A DNA stretch of 64,000 bases from Methanomassiliicoccus luminyensis B10 (GTDB lineage Archaea > Thermoplasmatota > Thermoplasmata > Methanomassiliicoccales > Methanomassiliicoccaceae). A program made the position numbers and the translations under genes. Every line of letters begins with the position of its first letter. The stretch's first letter is position 1. The notes beneath the pieces are model-generated. The model searched no databases. It was not told the origin of the DNA and saw nothing but the letters and a program-made list of their open reading frames with translations. The stretch is taken from the NCBI RefSeq assembly GCF_000308215.1, contig NZ_CAJE01000013.1, positions 235,985 to 299,984 of the forward strand, given 5' to 3'. Shown in pieces: positions 49,631 to 58,785 of the stretch.

Positions 49631-50848
49631 ATGAGGGGAGTGCGATCTTTCTTTGCCAGGAACCGTTCGGTCTTCTCCCTCGGCTTCGTCGCGCTCCTCA
49701 TATCCTCGCTCGGCGATCTGCTCGCTGGCGCGACCCTTGGATCCATGACCCATACTCTGGAGCTTTTGCCGGGCCTCATGATCCTGATCCCCCCTGCCAT
49801 CGGCATGAGGGGCAACATCTTCGGCGCGCTGGGCTCCCGGCTGGGTACGGCGATGCACCTCGGCACCTTCGAGCTCACTTTCAAGCGGGGCAGCATTCTG
49901 CGCCAGAACATGGAGTCGTCCCTGCTCCTCACCATGATCATGTCCTTCCTCATGGGCGTCCTGGCCAACACCGTAGCGGTGGCCATGGGGATCCCTTCTG
50001 TCTCCATCAGCACGTTCGTGTTCATATCGGTGCTGGGGGGAGTGCTGGCGGGCTTTGTGCTCATCATAATCAACGTGATCGTGGCGACCATCGGGTTCCG
50101 CCGCAATTGGGACATCGACAACATCTCCGCGCCGCTGATCACCGCGGCCGGCGACATCGTCACCCTCCCCATGCTGTTCCTGGCGGCCATCCTGGTCATC
50201 AATTTCCCGGGCATCGTCATCACCGCGTTCTCCACCCTGTTCCTCGTGATCACCGTGGCCTTGGCAATCCTGGCGGTCCTCCGCGGCAAGGGAGAGGCGA
50301 GAAGGATCTTCATCCACAGCTCGCCCGTGCTGGTCCTCTGCATCCTCCTAGACATAGTGGCGGGAGTTACCATAGACACGCGGCTGGAAAGCCTGGTGGC
50401 TCTGCCCGCGCTGCTGGTCCTGATACCTCCCTTCCTGGAGGACGCCAACGCGCTGGGCGGCATACTGACCTCCCGCTTCGGCTCCATGCTGCACATGGGT
50501 ACTCTGAAGCCACGGAGGAGGCCGGGGAAGCTGGCCCTGGAGAACTTCGCCATAATCTACATCTTCTCACTGTGGGTGTTCGTGCTGGTGGGGATATCCT
50601 CCTACGTGGCGGCGCGGCTGCTCGGGCTGGGCTCGCCGTCCCTGGGAGAGATGGTGTTCCTCTCCCTGGCGGCCGGGCTCATCACGGTCACGGCGCTGAA
50701 CTTCATCTCCTATTACGTCGCGGTGTACACGTACAAGCTGTCCCTGGACCCCGATGACCACTCCATACCGCTCACGTCATCGGCCATCGACTCGGTGGGA
50801 GCGTTCGCGCTGATGGGCGTGATAATCCTCATGGGGCTGGGCGTCTGA
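49631..50848 (+). CDS. SLC41/MgtE-type divalent cation transporter
   Basis: A 405-aa membrane protein made of two MgtE-like repeats: PPAIGMRGNIFGALGSRLGT and DIVTLPML in the first, PPFLEDANALGGILTSRFGS and SSAIDSVGAFALMG in the second. About ten transmembrane segments. It likely moves Mg2+ or related ions. It lacks the cytoplasmic N and CBS domains of bacterial MgtE, which fits control by separate PhoU-TrkA_C proteins such as those at 47226-48445. Confidence 0.9.
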   Translation: MRGVRSFFARNRSVFSLGFVALLISSLGDLLAGATLGSMTHTLELLPGLMILIPPAIGMRGNIFGALGSRLGTAMHLGTFELTFKRGSILRQNMESSLLLTMIMSFLMGVLANTVAVAMGIPSVSISTFVFISVLGGVLAGFVLIIINVIVATIGFRRNWDIDNISAPLITAAGDIVTLPMLFLAAILVINFPGIVITAFSTLFLVITVALAILAVLRGKGEARRIFIHSSPVLVLCILLDIVAGVTIDTRLESLVALPALLVLIPPFLEDANALGGILTSRFGSMLHMGTLKPRRRPGKLALENFAIIYIFSLWVFVLVGISSYVAARLLGLGSPSLGEMVFLSLAAGLITVTALNFISYYVAVYTYKLSLDPDDHSIPLTSSAIDSVGAFALMGVIILMGLGV

Positions 50849-50898
50849 TAACCTTTATCTCTTTTCCCTCGATAGGGTGAGTTCACAGGGGCAGGACC

Positions 50899-52056
50899 AT
50901 GATAGAGAGAAAGGTCATTCAGGAGATGGTCGGGGACTACGACCTCAGTGCTGCGAAGATAGGCGTGGTGGGCTCCCACTCCGCCCTGGACACCTGCGAC
51001 GGCGCCGTGGAGGAGGGGCTGCGCACCCTGGCGGTATGCCAGAACGGCCGGGACTCCCCGTACTCGCGCTACTTCAAGGCCTTCCGCGACGCGAACGGCG
51101 GCATCGTCAGGGGCATGGTCGACGAGGTCATGCTTCTCCCCAAGTTCAATGATATCATGAAGCAGGAGAATATGAAGAGGCTGCAAGATGACAGCGTGCT
51201 GTTCGTGCCGAACCGGTCCTTCACCTCCTATGTCTCCATGGACGCCGTGGAGAACGATTTCATGGTCCCCCTGGTCGGGTCGAGGAACCTGCTGAGAAGC
51301 GAGGACCGCGGCGGCCCCAGGGACTACTATTGGCTCTTGGACAAGGCCGGCCTGCCGGCCCCGAGGAAGATCACCGACCCCAAGGACATCAACTCCCTCA
51401 GCATCATCAAGCTGCACCACGCCAAGAAGAAGCTGGAGAGGGGGTTCTTCACCGCCGCCTCGTACCAGGAGTACAGGGAGAAGTCGGAGGCGCTCATCAA
51501 GCAGGGCGTGATCGAGAGGGAGAACCTGGAAGGGGCGAGGATGGAGGAGTACGTCATCGGCCCGGTGTTCAACCTGGACTTCTTCTACTCCCCCCTGGAG
51601 AAGGAAGGCGAGAAGGTCGAGCTGATCGGCGTGGACTGGCGCTTCGAGAGCTCCCTGGACGGGCACGTGAGGATACCCGCCGCCCAGCAGCTGACCCTGA
51701 ATGAAGCGCAGAAGGTGCCTGAGTACACCGTGTGCGGGCATAATTCCGCCACGCTCCGGGAGTCGCTCCTGGAGAACGCCTTCGAACTGGCGGAGAAGTA
51801 CGTGGCCGCGGCCAAGGAGTACTTCTCCCCGGGCATCATCGGCCCGTTCTGCCTGCAGACCTGCGTGGACAAGGACCTCAAGTTCTTCATCTACGATGTC
51901 GCGCCGCGCATCGGCGGCGGCACCAACGTGCACATGAACGTCGGCCATGCTTACGGCAACTCCCTGTGGAGGAAGAACATGTCCACCGGGAGGAGGCTGG
52001 CCATGGAAGTGCGCCGTGCCCTGGAGGAGAAGCGGGTGGCGGAGATCGTCACTTAG
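50899..52056 (+). CDS. purP: Formate-dependent FAICAR synthetase
   Basis: A 385-aa archaeal ATP-grasp enzyme that formylates AICAR with formate and ATP in purine synthesis. Signature pieces: KIGVVGSHSALDTCDGA at the start, VPNRSFTSYV, FNLDFFYSPLE and DVAPRIGGGTNVHMNVGHAYGN near the end. GGGGCAGG upstream of ATG 50899. It ends at TAG (52054-52056), with another in-frame TAG six codons later. Close to but separate from the cation transporter. Confidence 0.93.
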   Translation: MIERKVIQEMVGDYDLSAAKIGVVGSHSALDTCDGAVEEGLRTLAVCQNGRDSPYSRYFKAFRDANGGIVRGMVDEVMLLPKFNDIMKQENMKRLQDDSVLFVPNRSFTSYVSMDAVENDFMVPLVGSRNLLRSEDRGGPRDYYWLLDKAGLPAPRKITDPKDINSLSIIKLHHAKKKLERGFFTAASYQEYREKSEALIKQGVIERENLEGARMEEYVIGPVFNLDFFYSPLEKEGEKVELIGVDWRFESSLDGHVRIPAAQQLTLNEAQKVPEYTVCGHNSATLRESLLENAFELAEKYVAAAKEYFSPGIIGPFCLQTCVDKDLKFFIYDVAPRIGGGTNVHMNVGHAYGNSLWRKNMSTGRRLAMEVRRALEEKRVAEIVT

Positions 52057-52109
52057 TATCAATATATAAAATAGCAAATATTAATAAACCCCTATTCATT
52101 TGACGTACT

Positions 52110-52838
52110 GTGAAGTGGCGCCTCGTAGACTCAGACATGCTAGCCCCGGCCTTTAGTGCCGCCTGCGACGAGGCCATCCTGGTGGCGAGGAACGAAGAGA
52201 AGGTCCCCAACACCCTCCACCTGTATCGGCGGAACGCCCCCACTATTTCCATGGGGCACTTCGAGAGGGTCAAGGAGGTGGTGGACCTCGAGGCCGCTTC
52301 CAGGCACGGTGTCCAGATCGTTCGCAGGATGTCAGGGGGGAGCGCCATCTACACCGACCAGGGGCAGATCATTTATTCCCTGCTCATCGACCGGGCCAGC
52401 GCTCCCGGCGATCCCGTGAGGTCGTTCGAGATGGTGTGCCGGGGCATCGTTCTGGCCCTGGAGGGGCTTGGCCTTGATCCGGAGTTCAAGCCGGTGAACG
52501 ATGTGCAGATAGGGGGAAAGAAGATCTCCGGCAGCGCCCAGCTCAGGAGATGGGGGGTGCTGGCCCAGCACGGATCGCTCCTGGTGGACACCGATCTCGA
52601 CATCATGTGCGAGGTGCTGAAGGCGCGGAAGAGGCCTAGGGGGGACATGACCTCGCTGCGGGAAGAGCTGGGCTACGTCCCGGACATGGAGGTGGTCAAG
52701 ACCGCCATCGTGCGCGGGTTCTCCTCGGCGTTCGGGGTGGAGTTCGAGAGGGGCGATCTCACGGAAGAGGAGCGGGATCTCGCGGACAAGTTGGAGAAAG
52801 AGAAGTACAGCTCCCCCGAGCACACTTACCTGCGGTGA
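52110..52838 (+). CDS. Lipoate-protein ligase A-like protein
   Basis: A 242-aa member of the BPL/LplA family. Motifs: VRRMSGGSAIYTDQGQIIYSL (RRxxGGxxVxHD-like, with T-D here in place of H-D) and KPVNDVQIGGKKISGSAQ. It should transfer lipoate or octanoate to an acceptor protein, or may be a related acyl ligase. GTG at 52110 lies about 25 bp after TATTAATAAA, so the message is nearly leaderless. Confidence 0.85.
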   Translation: MKWRLVDSDMLAPAFSAACDEAILVARNEEKVPNTLHLYRRNAPTISMGHFERVKEVVDLEAASRHGVQIVRRMSGGSAIYTDQGQIIYSLLIDRASAPGDPVRSFEMVCRGIVLALEGLGLDPEFKPVNDVQIGGKKISGSAQLRRWGVLAQHGSLLVDTDLDIMCEVLKARKRPRGDMTSLREELGYVPDMEVVKTAIVRGFSSAFGVEFERGDLTEEERDLADKLEKEKYSSPEHTYLR

Positions 52839-52899
52839 TCTCGACAGCTCCACTTATAAAATGCCAACTAATGCAGATCGGGGGATGACAGATCTCGCC

Positions 52900-53388
52900 C
52901 TAGTGGAACTTACTGAGGTCCAGGATGGCGATCTTGCGGTCCTCGCCCAAAAAGCCCAGCTTGCGATGGAGAAGCAGCGACCTGGTGTTGTCGAGGCCGA
53001 TGGAGGAGTGCACTACCTGCGCTCCCTGCTTCTTGCCTTCCTCGGCCAGGCGGCGCATCAGCTGGTACCCAATGCCCATGCGCCGGAACTCCTGGTCCAC
53101 GCCGACGTTCTCGACCCACGCCGCATTCTCTATGCCGTCGATCCAGTGCATCATCTGGCCGAAGATGAAGCCGACAACCTTGTCACCCTCCTTGGCCACG
53201 AAGCTGAGGCCGGAGTCGCGATAGTACTGGAACGAGTTGGCGGCAGAGGCCCCCAGCTTCTCCCGGAGGTCCTGGGGAAGGTCCTCCCATCTCTTCTTGA
53301 TGGACCGCTCCACATACTCGCGGATGCAGGCCAGCTCGAGCACGCGCACCGACACGCGGTCCTCGTCGGAGAGGGGGACGATCTTCAT
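52900..53388 (-). CDS. GNAT acetyltransferase
   Basis: A 162-aa N-acetyltransferase: AAWVENVGVDQEFRRMGIGYQLMRRL is the acetyl-CoA loop region, then NTRSLLLHRKLGFLGEDRKI. It belongs to a different GNAT branch from the trio at 43.9-45.5 kb. It follows argS with a one-base gap on the same strand, so it is likely in the prf1-argS transcript. Substrate unknown. Confidence 0.88.
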   Translation of the reverse strand: MKIVPLSDEDRVSVRVLELACIREYVERSIKKRWEDLPQDLREKLGASAANSFQYYRDSGLSFVAKEGDKVVGFIFGQMMHWIDGIENAAWVENVGVDQEFRRMGIGYQLMRRLAEEGKKQGAQVVHSSIGLDNTRSLLLHRKLGFLGEDRKIAILDLSKFH

Positions 53389-53389
53389 G

Positions 53390-55114
53390 TTACATCTCCT
53401 CCGGGGCGCTGAGGCCCAGGGTGGTCAGAGCGTTCGCCAGCACGAGGCGGGTCGCGTCCACCAGCGCCAGGCGGGCGTCGCGGTTCTCCTCGCCCTTGAG
53501 CACCGGCACGTAGGTGTAGAACTGGTTGAACGCCGCCGCCACTTCGTGAGCGTAGGCCGGCAGCACGTGGATGCGGGCCTTGTCCCCGGCCTCGCTGATG
53601 ACGGAGGGGTACCGGGCCAGGGCCTTGATGAGTTTGACCTCGTATTCGTTCGTCAGCACCTCGGGGTCGAGGTCCCGACCGAACTCCCCGGCCTTGCGCA
53701 GGATGCTGCAGGCCCGGGCGTGAGCGTACTGCACGAACGGCGCGCTGTTGCCCTCGAAGTTCAGGGCGTCCTCCCACTTGAAGACCAGGGGCTTCTCGGG
53801 CTGGACCCGAACGATGTTGTACCTCACCGCGCCGCGCCCGATGGCCCTCGCGATATCCCGCATCTTCTCCTCCGACAGGTCGGTGCGGCGCTTCTTCACT
53901 TCTTCCAGCGCGCGGGCCTCCGCCTCCTCTATGAGGTCGTCGAGGTGGACGACCACGCCCTTCCTGGTGGACATCCGCCCCTCGGGAAGGGATACGAAGG
54001 AATAGAACAGGACCTCGGGGGCGCGCTCCTTTCCCAGGAGCTTGAGGGCTATCGCGAGCTGGGTCTGCCCCAGCTTCTGGTCCTCGCCCAGGATGTTGAT
54101 GAGACGATCGGCCCGCTCGAACTTGTTGAGGTGGTACGCCATGTCCCGGGTGGTGTACAGGGTGGTCCCGTCCGCCCGGGTGAAGAAGAACTTGGTGTCG
54201 CGGCCGTGAACGCCGAACGGCTCCAGCTCCAGATAGCAGGCGCCCTTGTCCTCCTTGCAGTGCTCGGAGCGCTTCAGCTCCTCCACCACGCGGTGGGCGG
54301 AGCCGTCCTTGATGAAGGTGGACTCCCAGGTGAACTGGTCGATGGCGACGTTGATAGTATCGAGGCTCTCGATGATGCCGTCGAGCATGAGCTTGGCGGT
54401 CTTGCGGACCTTCTCGATCACTTCCTCATCGCCGTCCTCGAAGCGGCGGAGCATGTGGCCCACCTGCTTCTCCACCTCCTTGTCGTTCTCCATCATCTCG
54501 TTCGCTTTCCGGTAGTAGGCGACAAGGCGGTGGTCGGCCTTCTCGCTGTCGTCGACGATGTCAACGTCCGAGGGAGAAAGATGGTCCAGGCCCCAGGTCA
54601 GGATGACCACCTGCTTGCCCACGTCGTTGACGTAGTACTCGGTGGTAACGTCGTACCCGCAGGCGCGCATGCAGCGCGCCAGGGTGTCGCCGATGATGGG
54701 GTTCCTGGCCCGTCCGACGTGTATCGGGCCGGTCGGGTTGACCGAAGTATGCTCCAGGAGGACCTTCTCCTTCCTGTGAGCACCTTTCCCGTAGTTCTCC
54801 TTCTCCTTCATGATCTCGGTGAGGGTGGACCGGCTGAGCTTCTTCTCGTCCACCTTGAAGTTGAGGTATCCCCTCTCGGCCCAGGCCTTGGAGGCCATCT
54901 CCATCCGAGGGAGCTTGGAGGCCGCCTCCTCGGCTATGGCCGGGGGCGCCTTCCTCAGGGCCTTGGCCAGCGGGAAGCAGGGAACGGCGAAATCGGCTAC
55001 TCCGGTGGCGGGGACCTCGATCTCGAAGCGGACGTCGGCGCCCATGGCCTGGAACGCGGCCTTGGTTGCGCTCTCCACCTCATCGCGGAACGGCTTCAGC
55101 GGGTCCAAGCTCAC
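53390..55114 (-). CDS. argS: Arginyl-tRNA synthetase
   Basis: A 574-aa class I synthetase. HIGH motif is PTGPIHVGRARNPI; the KMSKS equivalent is GRMSTRKG. The N-terminal Add1 domain and the C-terminal anticodon-binding DALR domain (FVQYAHARACSILRKA onward) are in place. GTG at 55114 overlaps the stop of prf1 (GTGA), so they are coupled. Confidence 0.95.
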   Translation of the reverse strand: MSLDPLKPFRDEVESATKAAFQAMGADVRFEIEVPATGVADFAVPCFPLAKALRKAPPAIAEEAASKLPRMEMASKAWAERGYLNFKVDEKKLSRSTLTEIMKEKENYGKGAHRKEKVLLEHTSVNPTGPIHVGRARNPIIGDTLARCMRACGYDVTTEYYVNDVGKQVVILTWGLDHLSPSDVDIVDDSEKADHRLVAYYRKANEMMENDKEVEKQVGHMLRRFEDGDEEVIEKVRKTAKLMLDGIIESLDTINVAIDQFTWESTFIKDGSAHRVVEELKRSEHCKEDKGACYLELEPFGVHGRDTKFFFTRADGTTLYTTRDMAYHLNKFERADRLINILGEDQKLGQTQLAIALKLLGKERAPEVLFYSFVSLPEGRMSTRKGVVVHLDDLIEEAEARALEEVKKRRTDLSEEKMRDIARAIGRGAVRYNIVRVQPEKPLVFKWEDALNFEGNSAPFVQYAHARACSILRKAGEFGRDLDPEVLTNEYEVKLIKALARYPSVISEAGDKARIHVLPAYAHEVAAAFNQFYTYVPVLKGEENRDARLALVDATRLVLANALTTLGLSAPEEM

Positions 55115-56367
55115 ATCCCTCCGATGCTGTACCTCAGTATCGCCGCTATGCCGCCGAAGGCCTTCATGAGCAACTCCCCTTCCTCCGAATCGATGGAAAG
55201 GAGCTCGACCTTCGTGCCGACCTTGCTGGCCTCGTCATAGAAGTCGTCGACGAAATCCTTGACCTCCACGATCTCGGGGCTGGCGGCGGGACACTTGGGG
55301 CACTTGGCATCCTCTTCCCTGACCGCGGTGACCTTTCCCTCCCAGCCGCACTGGGGGCACTTCAGCTGGACTCGCTTCTTCCGGAGGCCCTCGGAGATGA
55401 GCAGGGTGTCCACCGCCCCTATCTCCAGGGCGTGGCGGACCTGTTCCTCGCCGTACGTGGCGAGGCCGTCGTCGGACTTGCGGATCTCCTCCAGAAGCTT
55501 CTGGACGAGCTGCTTCTCCCTCATCAGGTCAAGGTCGGTGAGGGCGTCCTTGGCCTTCTCCACCAGCTCCTTGAGCCCGTACTCATCGGTATATCCTGTA
55601 TCGAAGGTGTCGATTATCTTCTTCCTCAGCTCGTGGTGGAGGTACTCTTCCTTGACGAAGAACTCCTTGGTCGGCCCCGGACCGCCGATGAGAACGCCTT
55701 CCAGGTTCTCTCCCTGGGCGAGGAACGCGTCGTCGGCCGTCTCCGCCACCTTCTTGTAGAACTCGTGAGCCGCGATCTCGATCAAGCGCTCGAAACGCAG
55801 CGCCGATTGCCCGCCCCTGCCGTGCTTCGATGGCACCAGGGACTGGATGTTCTTGACGGGGATGACCCTCTTGCCCTTGAGCAGGCCGATGGTCGCTTCG
55901 GAGCGGTCGATCACCAGCAGCCCGAAGGTCTGCTTGACCTCCAGCATGTCCCACAGCTTCTCGGTGTAGAACTCCGAGTCGCATCGGTACATGAAGGTGG
56001 TGATAGGCTCCGGCGGCTCCACTACGAAGGACACCTGCTTGGTCTGGTCCCCCGCGGTCGGGGCTTCGCCGACGAAGAAGATGACCCCGTTAGCCGGTGG
56101 GGTCTTGAAGTATTTCAGCTTGGCAAGTATTGACTCGATGGCCCCGGTGACGGCCTTGTTGGTCCTCTTGCTCTTGATGTTCTGTGACTGTGAGTATTCA
56201 CCCCGAAGGTAGTTCGCGACGTCCGATATCTGCTTGTCCGGTGGGACGTAAACGGAGACGAGCTCGGTGCCACGGCCGTGGATCTCCCGGATCTCCTCCA
56301 GGGCCCTCTTGAAGTCGTACCGGCGCTTCTCCATCATCCTGTCATTATCGCTCTCATCTGGAGCCAT
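55111..56367 (-). CDS. prf1: Peptide chain release factor aRF1
   Basis: A 418-aa class 1 release factor. NIKS lies in SQNIKSKRTNK (stop-codon reading) and GGQ in KHGRGGQSALRFER (peptide hydrolysis). A zinc-finger-like insert (CPQCGWEG...CPKCPA) sits in the C domain, typical of archaeal forms. In a lineage that decodes TAG as pyrrolysine, this factor must compete with tRNA-Pyl. First gene of the prf1-argS-GNAT unit; divergent from pyrH. Confidence 0.95.
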   Translation of the reverse strand: MAPDESDNDRMMEKRRYDFKRALEEIREIHGRGTELVSVYVPPDKQISDVANYLRGEYSQSQNIKSKRTNKAVTGAIESILAKLKYFKTPPANGVIFFVGEAPTAGDQTKQVSFVVEPPEPITTFMYRCDSEFYTEKLWDMLEVKQTFGLLVIDRSEATIGLLKGKRVIPVKNIQSLVPSKHGRGGQSALRFERLIEIAAHEFYKKVAETADDAFLAQGENLEGVLIGGPGPTKEFFVKEEYLHHELRKKIIDTFDTGYTDEYGLKELVEKAKDALTDLDLMREKQLVQKLLEEIRKSDDGLATYGEEQVRHALEIGAVDTLLISEGLRKKRVQLKCPQCGWEGKVTAVREEDAKCPKCPAASPEIVEVKDFVDDFYDEASKVGTKVELLSIDSEEGELLMKAFGGIAAILRYSIGGM

Positions 56368-56430
56368 TGGTTCAACCTACGCTTTTTTAACTCTAAAGAT
56401 ATTGCCCTAATTAAGCTTTGGTCGATACCC

Positions 56431-57111
56431 ATGGAAAAGGTCGTTGTCTCACTGGGAGGCTCCATAATCATCCCGGATGACCGGGACGGGGAGTTCCTCT
56501 CCAAGTTCGCTTCCGTTCTCAGCAAGGTGTCCGAGGAGTTCGAGGTGTACGTGGTGTGCGGTGGGGGCAAGATCGCCCGTTACTACATCGTCACCGGGAG
56601 GGAGCTCCAGGCGACCGAGGACGAGCTTGACGACCTAGGGATCCAGGCCACCAGGATCAACGCCCGCCTGGTACAGCTAGCTCTGAAGAGCAGAGCGATC
56701 CAGACCGTGCCGACCACGGTGGAGGAGGCCGCCGCACTGGGTGGGAAGGGGAAGGTCGTAATCATGGGCGGAACGACCCCAGGGCATACAACCGATGGCG
56801 TCTCGGCCGCGCTGGCCGAGAAGGTCGGCGCATCGAGGGTCGTCAACGCCACCTCGGTGGACGGGGTGTACACCGCCGACCCCCGCAAGGACAAGAGCGC
56901 CAGGAAGTACGACCGCATCTCTTTCCAACAGCTCCGGGAGATGCTGGGCGGGAAGCATGGCGCCGGCAGCTCCCACGTGTTCGACCCCATGGGCGCGGAG
57001 ATCGTTATGCGCAACAAGATCCCCATCCTGGTGGTAGCTGGCCGCGACCTCGCGGAGATGGAAAGGGCCATACGGGGGCAGAGGATCAGCGGGACGGTCA
57101 TCGACGGCTGA
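56431..57111 (+). CDS. pyrH: UMP kinase
   Basis: A 226-aa archaeal UMP kinase that makes UDP. VVVSLGGSIIIPDD starts the fold, VVCGGGKIARYYI is the nucleotide-binding loop, and IMGGTTPGHTTDGVSA plus NATSVDGVYTADPRKD are family signatures. ATG at 56431; the longer upstream frame overlaps prf1 and is rejected. TTTTTTAACT about 45 bp ahead may be promoter. Confidence 0.94.
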   Translation: MEKVVVSLGGSIIIPDDRDGEFLSKFASVLSKVSEEFEVYVVCGGGKIARYYIVTGRELQATEDELDDLGIQATRINARLVQLALKSRAIQTVPTTVEEAAALGGKGKVVIMGGTTPGHTTDGVSAALAEKVGASRVVNATSVDGVYTADPRKDKSARKYDRISFQQLREMLGGKHGAGSSHVFDPMGAEIVMRNKIPILVVAGRDLAEMERAIRGQRISGTVIDG

Positions 57112-57264
57112 TCAGTCAGAGGATGTTCCAATAGGGTGGTCGCGCCCCCCTCCAAGGCGCGGACCGCGCATGAACGGTCCACGCCATTTCTTCGCTGGTA
57201 AGGCAATAAACTTATCATCCCCTCACGAGCATTATGTGGGTGAAAGAATAATTGGGGTTATGAT

Positions 57265-57726
57265 ATGGCTGAAGCTAAAGCGTGCAAGAGGAGCAAGAAC
57301 CTGAAGGACGAGCTCAGCGCCGAGGACGCCGTGGAGGAGATGGGATGCCGCATGGGCGGCTATGTCCCGCACGCTCTGGCCCACATCCGTGAGCACAACC
57401 CGGAGCTGGCCGTGGTCATAAAGGAACTTGACAGGGTCATGGTGGAGGACGGTGCGCTGGACCGGAAGACCAAGAGGCTCATCGCCCTCGCCTGCGTGGC
57501 TGTGAGGATGTGCGAGGACTGCGTGTATCCCCAGGCCAGGGTGGCCGCGAACTACGGCGCCACCAAGCAGGAGATCGTAGAAGCGATGCATGTAGCGGTC
57601 GTCGTTGGAGGCGTGCCGTCCTGGTCCGTCGCCAAGAAGGGGCTTTCCCAGGTCTTCGCCGAGATGGAGGGCGAGAAGACCACCAAGCCCGTGGCCAAGA
57701 AGCCGGCGGCGAAGAAAAAGAAGTGA
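57265..57726 (+). CDS. AhpD/carboxymuconolactone decarboxylase-like protein with Lys-rich tail
   Basis: A 153-aa protein. The CMD core at about 35-130 has RLIALACVAVRMCEDCVYPQARVA, where CEDC is the redox CxxC pair, and EIVEAMHVAVVVGG. Members reduce peroxides with partners or act as redox proteins. The last 18 residues (TTKPVAKKPAAKKKK) are lysine-rich and recall the H1-like protein at 25441, suggesting DNA or ribosome tethering. TATG at the start has TTATGATATG with an A-rich leader. Confidence 0.85.
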   Translation: MAEAKACKRSKNLKDELSAEDAVEEMGCRMGGYVPHALAHIREHNPELAVVIKELDRVMVEDGALDRKTKRLIALACVAVRMCEDCVYPQARVAANYGATKQEIVEAMHVAVVVGGVPSWSVAKKGLSQVFAEMEGEKTTKPVAKKPAAKKKK

Positions 57727-57761
57727 GCGCTCCCCCGCCTTCGCGGGGATGGACCGAGGGC

Positions 57762-58598
57762 TCAGAGGTCCTGGAGGTCCGAGCTGTCGATCACCCGGCC
57801 GCCCAGGTCTGCTACCAGGCTGGCGACCATGGACGCCTCGGACCTCTTCATCGATTTTTTATGAAGATATGCTAGATCGGTCCCGGTGCTCCTCAGCGCC
57901 TTGCCGATCATTGCTGACAGCGACGCCGGGTCGTTCAGGTCCATGGCGTAGCCGGGCAGCATATGGCCGAAGCTGACCTTCTTGGCCAGGCTGACCTCGG
58001 TGAAGCGGGGCGCGTAGTGCCCGCCGCCGATCCCGATCGCCTTGGGATGGTCCTCCACCCTGGCCTCCAGCAGCGCCCTCGCCAGCGCTCTGGCGGCGTC
58101 CTTGTCGCCCCAGGAGGCCTCGTTGCTCCCGATCTCGATGAACAGAGTGGGCGACGCCAGCCGGGGGCCGTGATGGGTCACTTCGAACACCACGTCGAAG
58201 TCCAGGCCGGAGGCGGCGGCCTTCAGCGAGCGCAGCAGGGCGGTCATCAGGCCCGGGGCGGCAGGCACCAGCTCGCCCTCCCGCCCGCCGTAGTCCGCCT
58301 TTCTCCAGTTGCCGATAGGATGGACCGTCAGCGACCTCTGCCCGGAGGCGGCCTTGTGGCGCGACATGAACACGACCTCGTCCACCTTGACGGACAGCGC
58401 GTCGCTTACCCTTTGGTCTATGTCATCGGCGAAGATGTGAAGGCCGGGAACGGTGGCCATTACCATGTCCCCGCTCCTGAGGACCGGATGACCCTCGAAC
58501 TCGCCCTCCTCCGACCAGGGAGCCTGGGAGAGCAGCGCGTCCTTGATGTTGACGCTTACCGTGTCCGCCAGGCTGCAAACCATCAATCTGATCGCCAT
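57762..58598 (-). CDS. dtdA: D-aminoacyl-tRNA deacylase, archaeal type
   Basis: A 278-aa protein of the DTD2 family, which removes D-amino acids from tRNA. Signature: FEVTHHGPRLASPTLFIEIGS and IGIGGGHYAPRFTEVSL, both holding histidines of the active site, then GHMLPGYAM. ATG at 58598; the upstream frame runs into the next promoter region and is rejected. Converges with the AhpD-like gene. Confidence 0.93.
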   Translation of the reverse strand: MAIRLMVCSLADTVSVNIKDALLSQAPWSEEGEFEGHPVLRSGDMVMATVPGLHIFADDIDQRVSDALSVKVDEVVFMSRHKAASGQRSLTVHPIGNWRKADYGGREGELVPAAPGLMTALLRSLKAAASGLDFDVVFEVTHHGPRLASPTLFIEIGSNEASWGDKDAARALARALLEARVEDHPKAIGIGGGHYAPRFTEVSLAKKVSFGHMLPGYAMDLNDPASLSAMIGKALRSTGTDLAYLHKKSMKRSEASMVASLVADLGGRVIDSSDLQDL

Positions 58599-58785
58599 GC
58601 CTCCTTTTCGCCTCCGCGTTATGGCCCGCCCGGTAAATAGATTGTGGGGCTCCGAGGGCCGGACCGCCTGCCAGCGGCGCTCATTCCCGCGAGAGCGCAA
58701 GCAATGATATCGCCTGTAATAATACTGGTTGAAATATACAATTAATATCGCTAAATATATAGAGACCGGTCCTAATTTCGTGATC

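Noticed and set aside
53237..55240. A 667-codon open frame on the plus strand
   Set aside because: Shadow of argS on the opposite strand, with no ribosome site and no recognisable domain.
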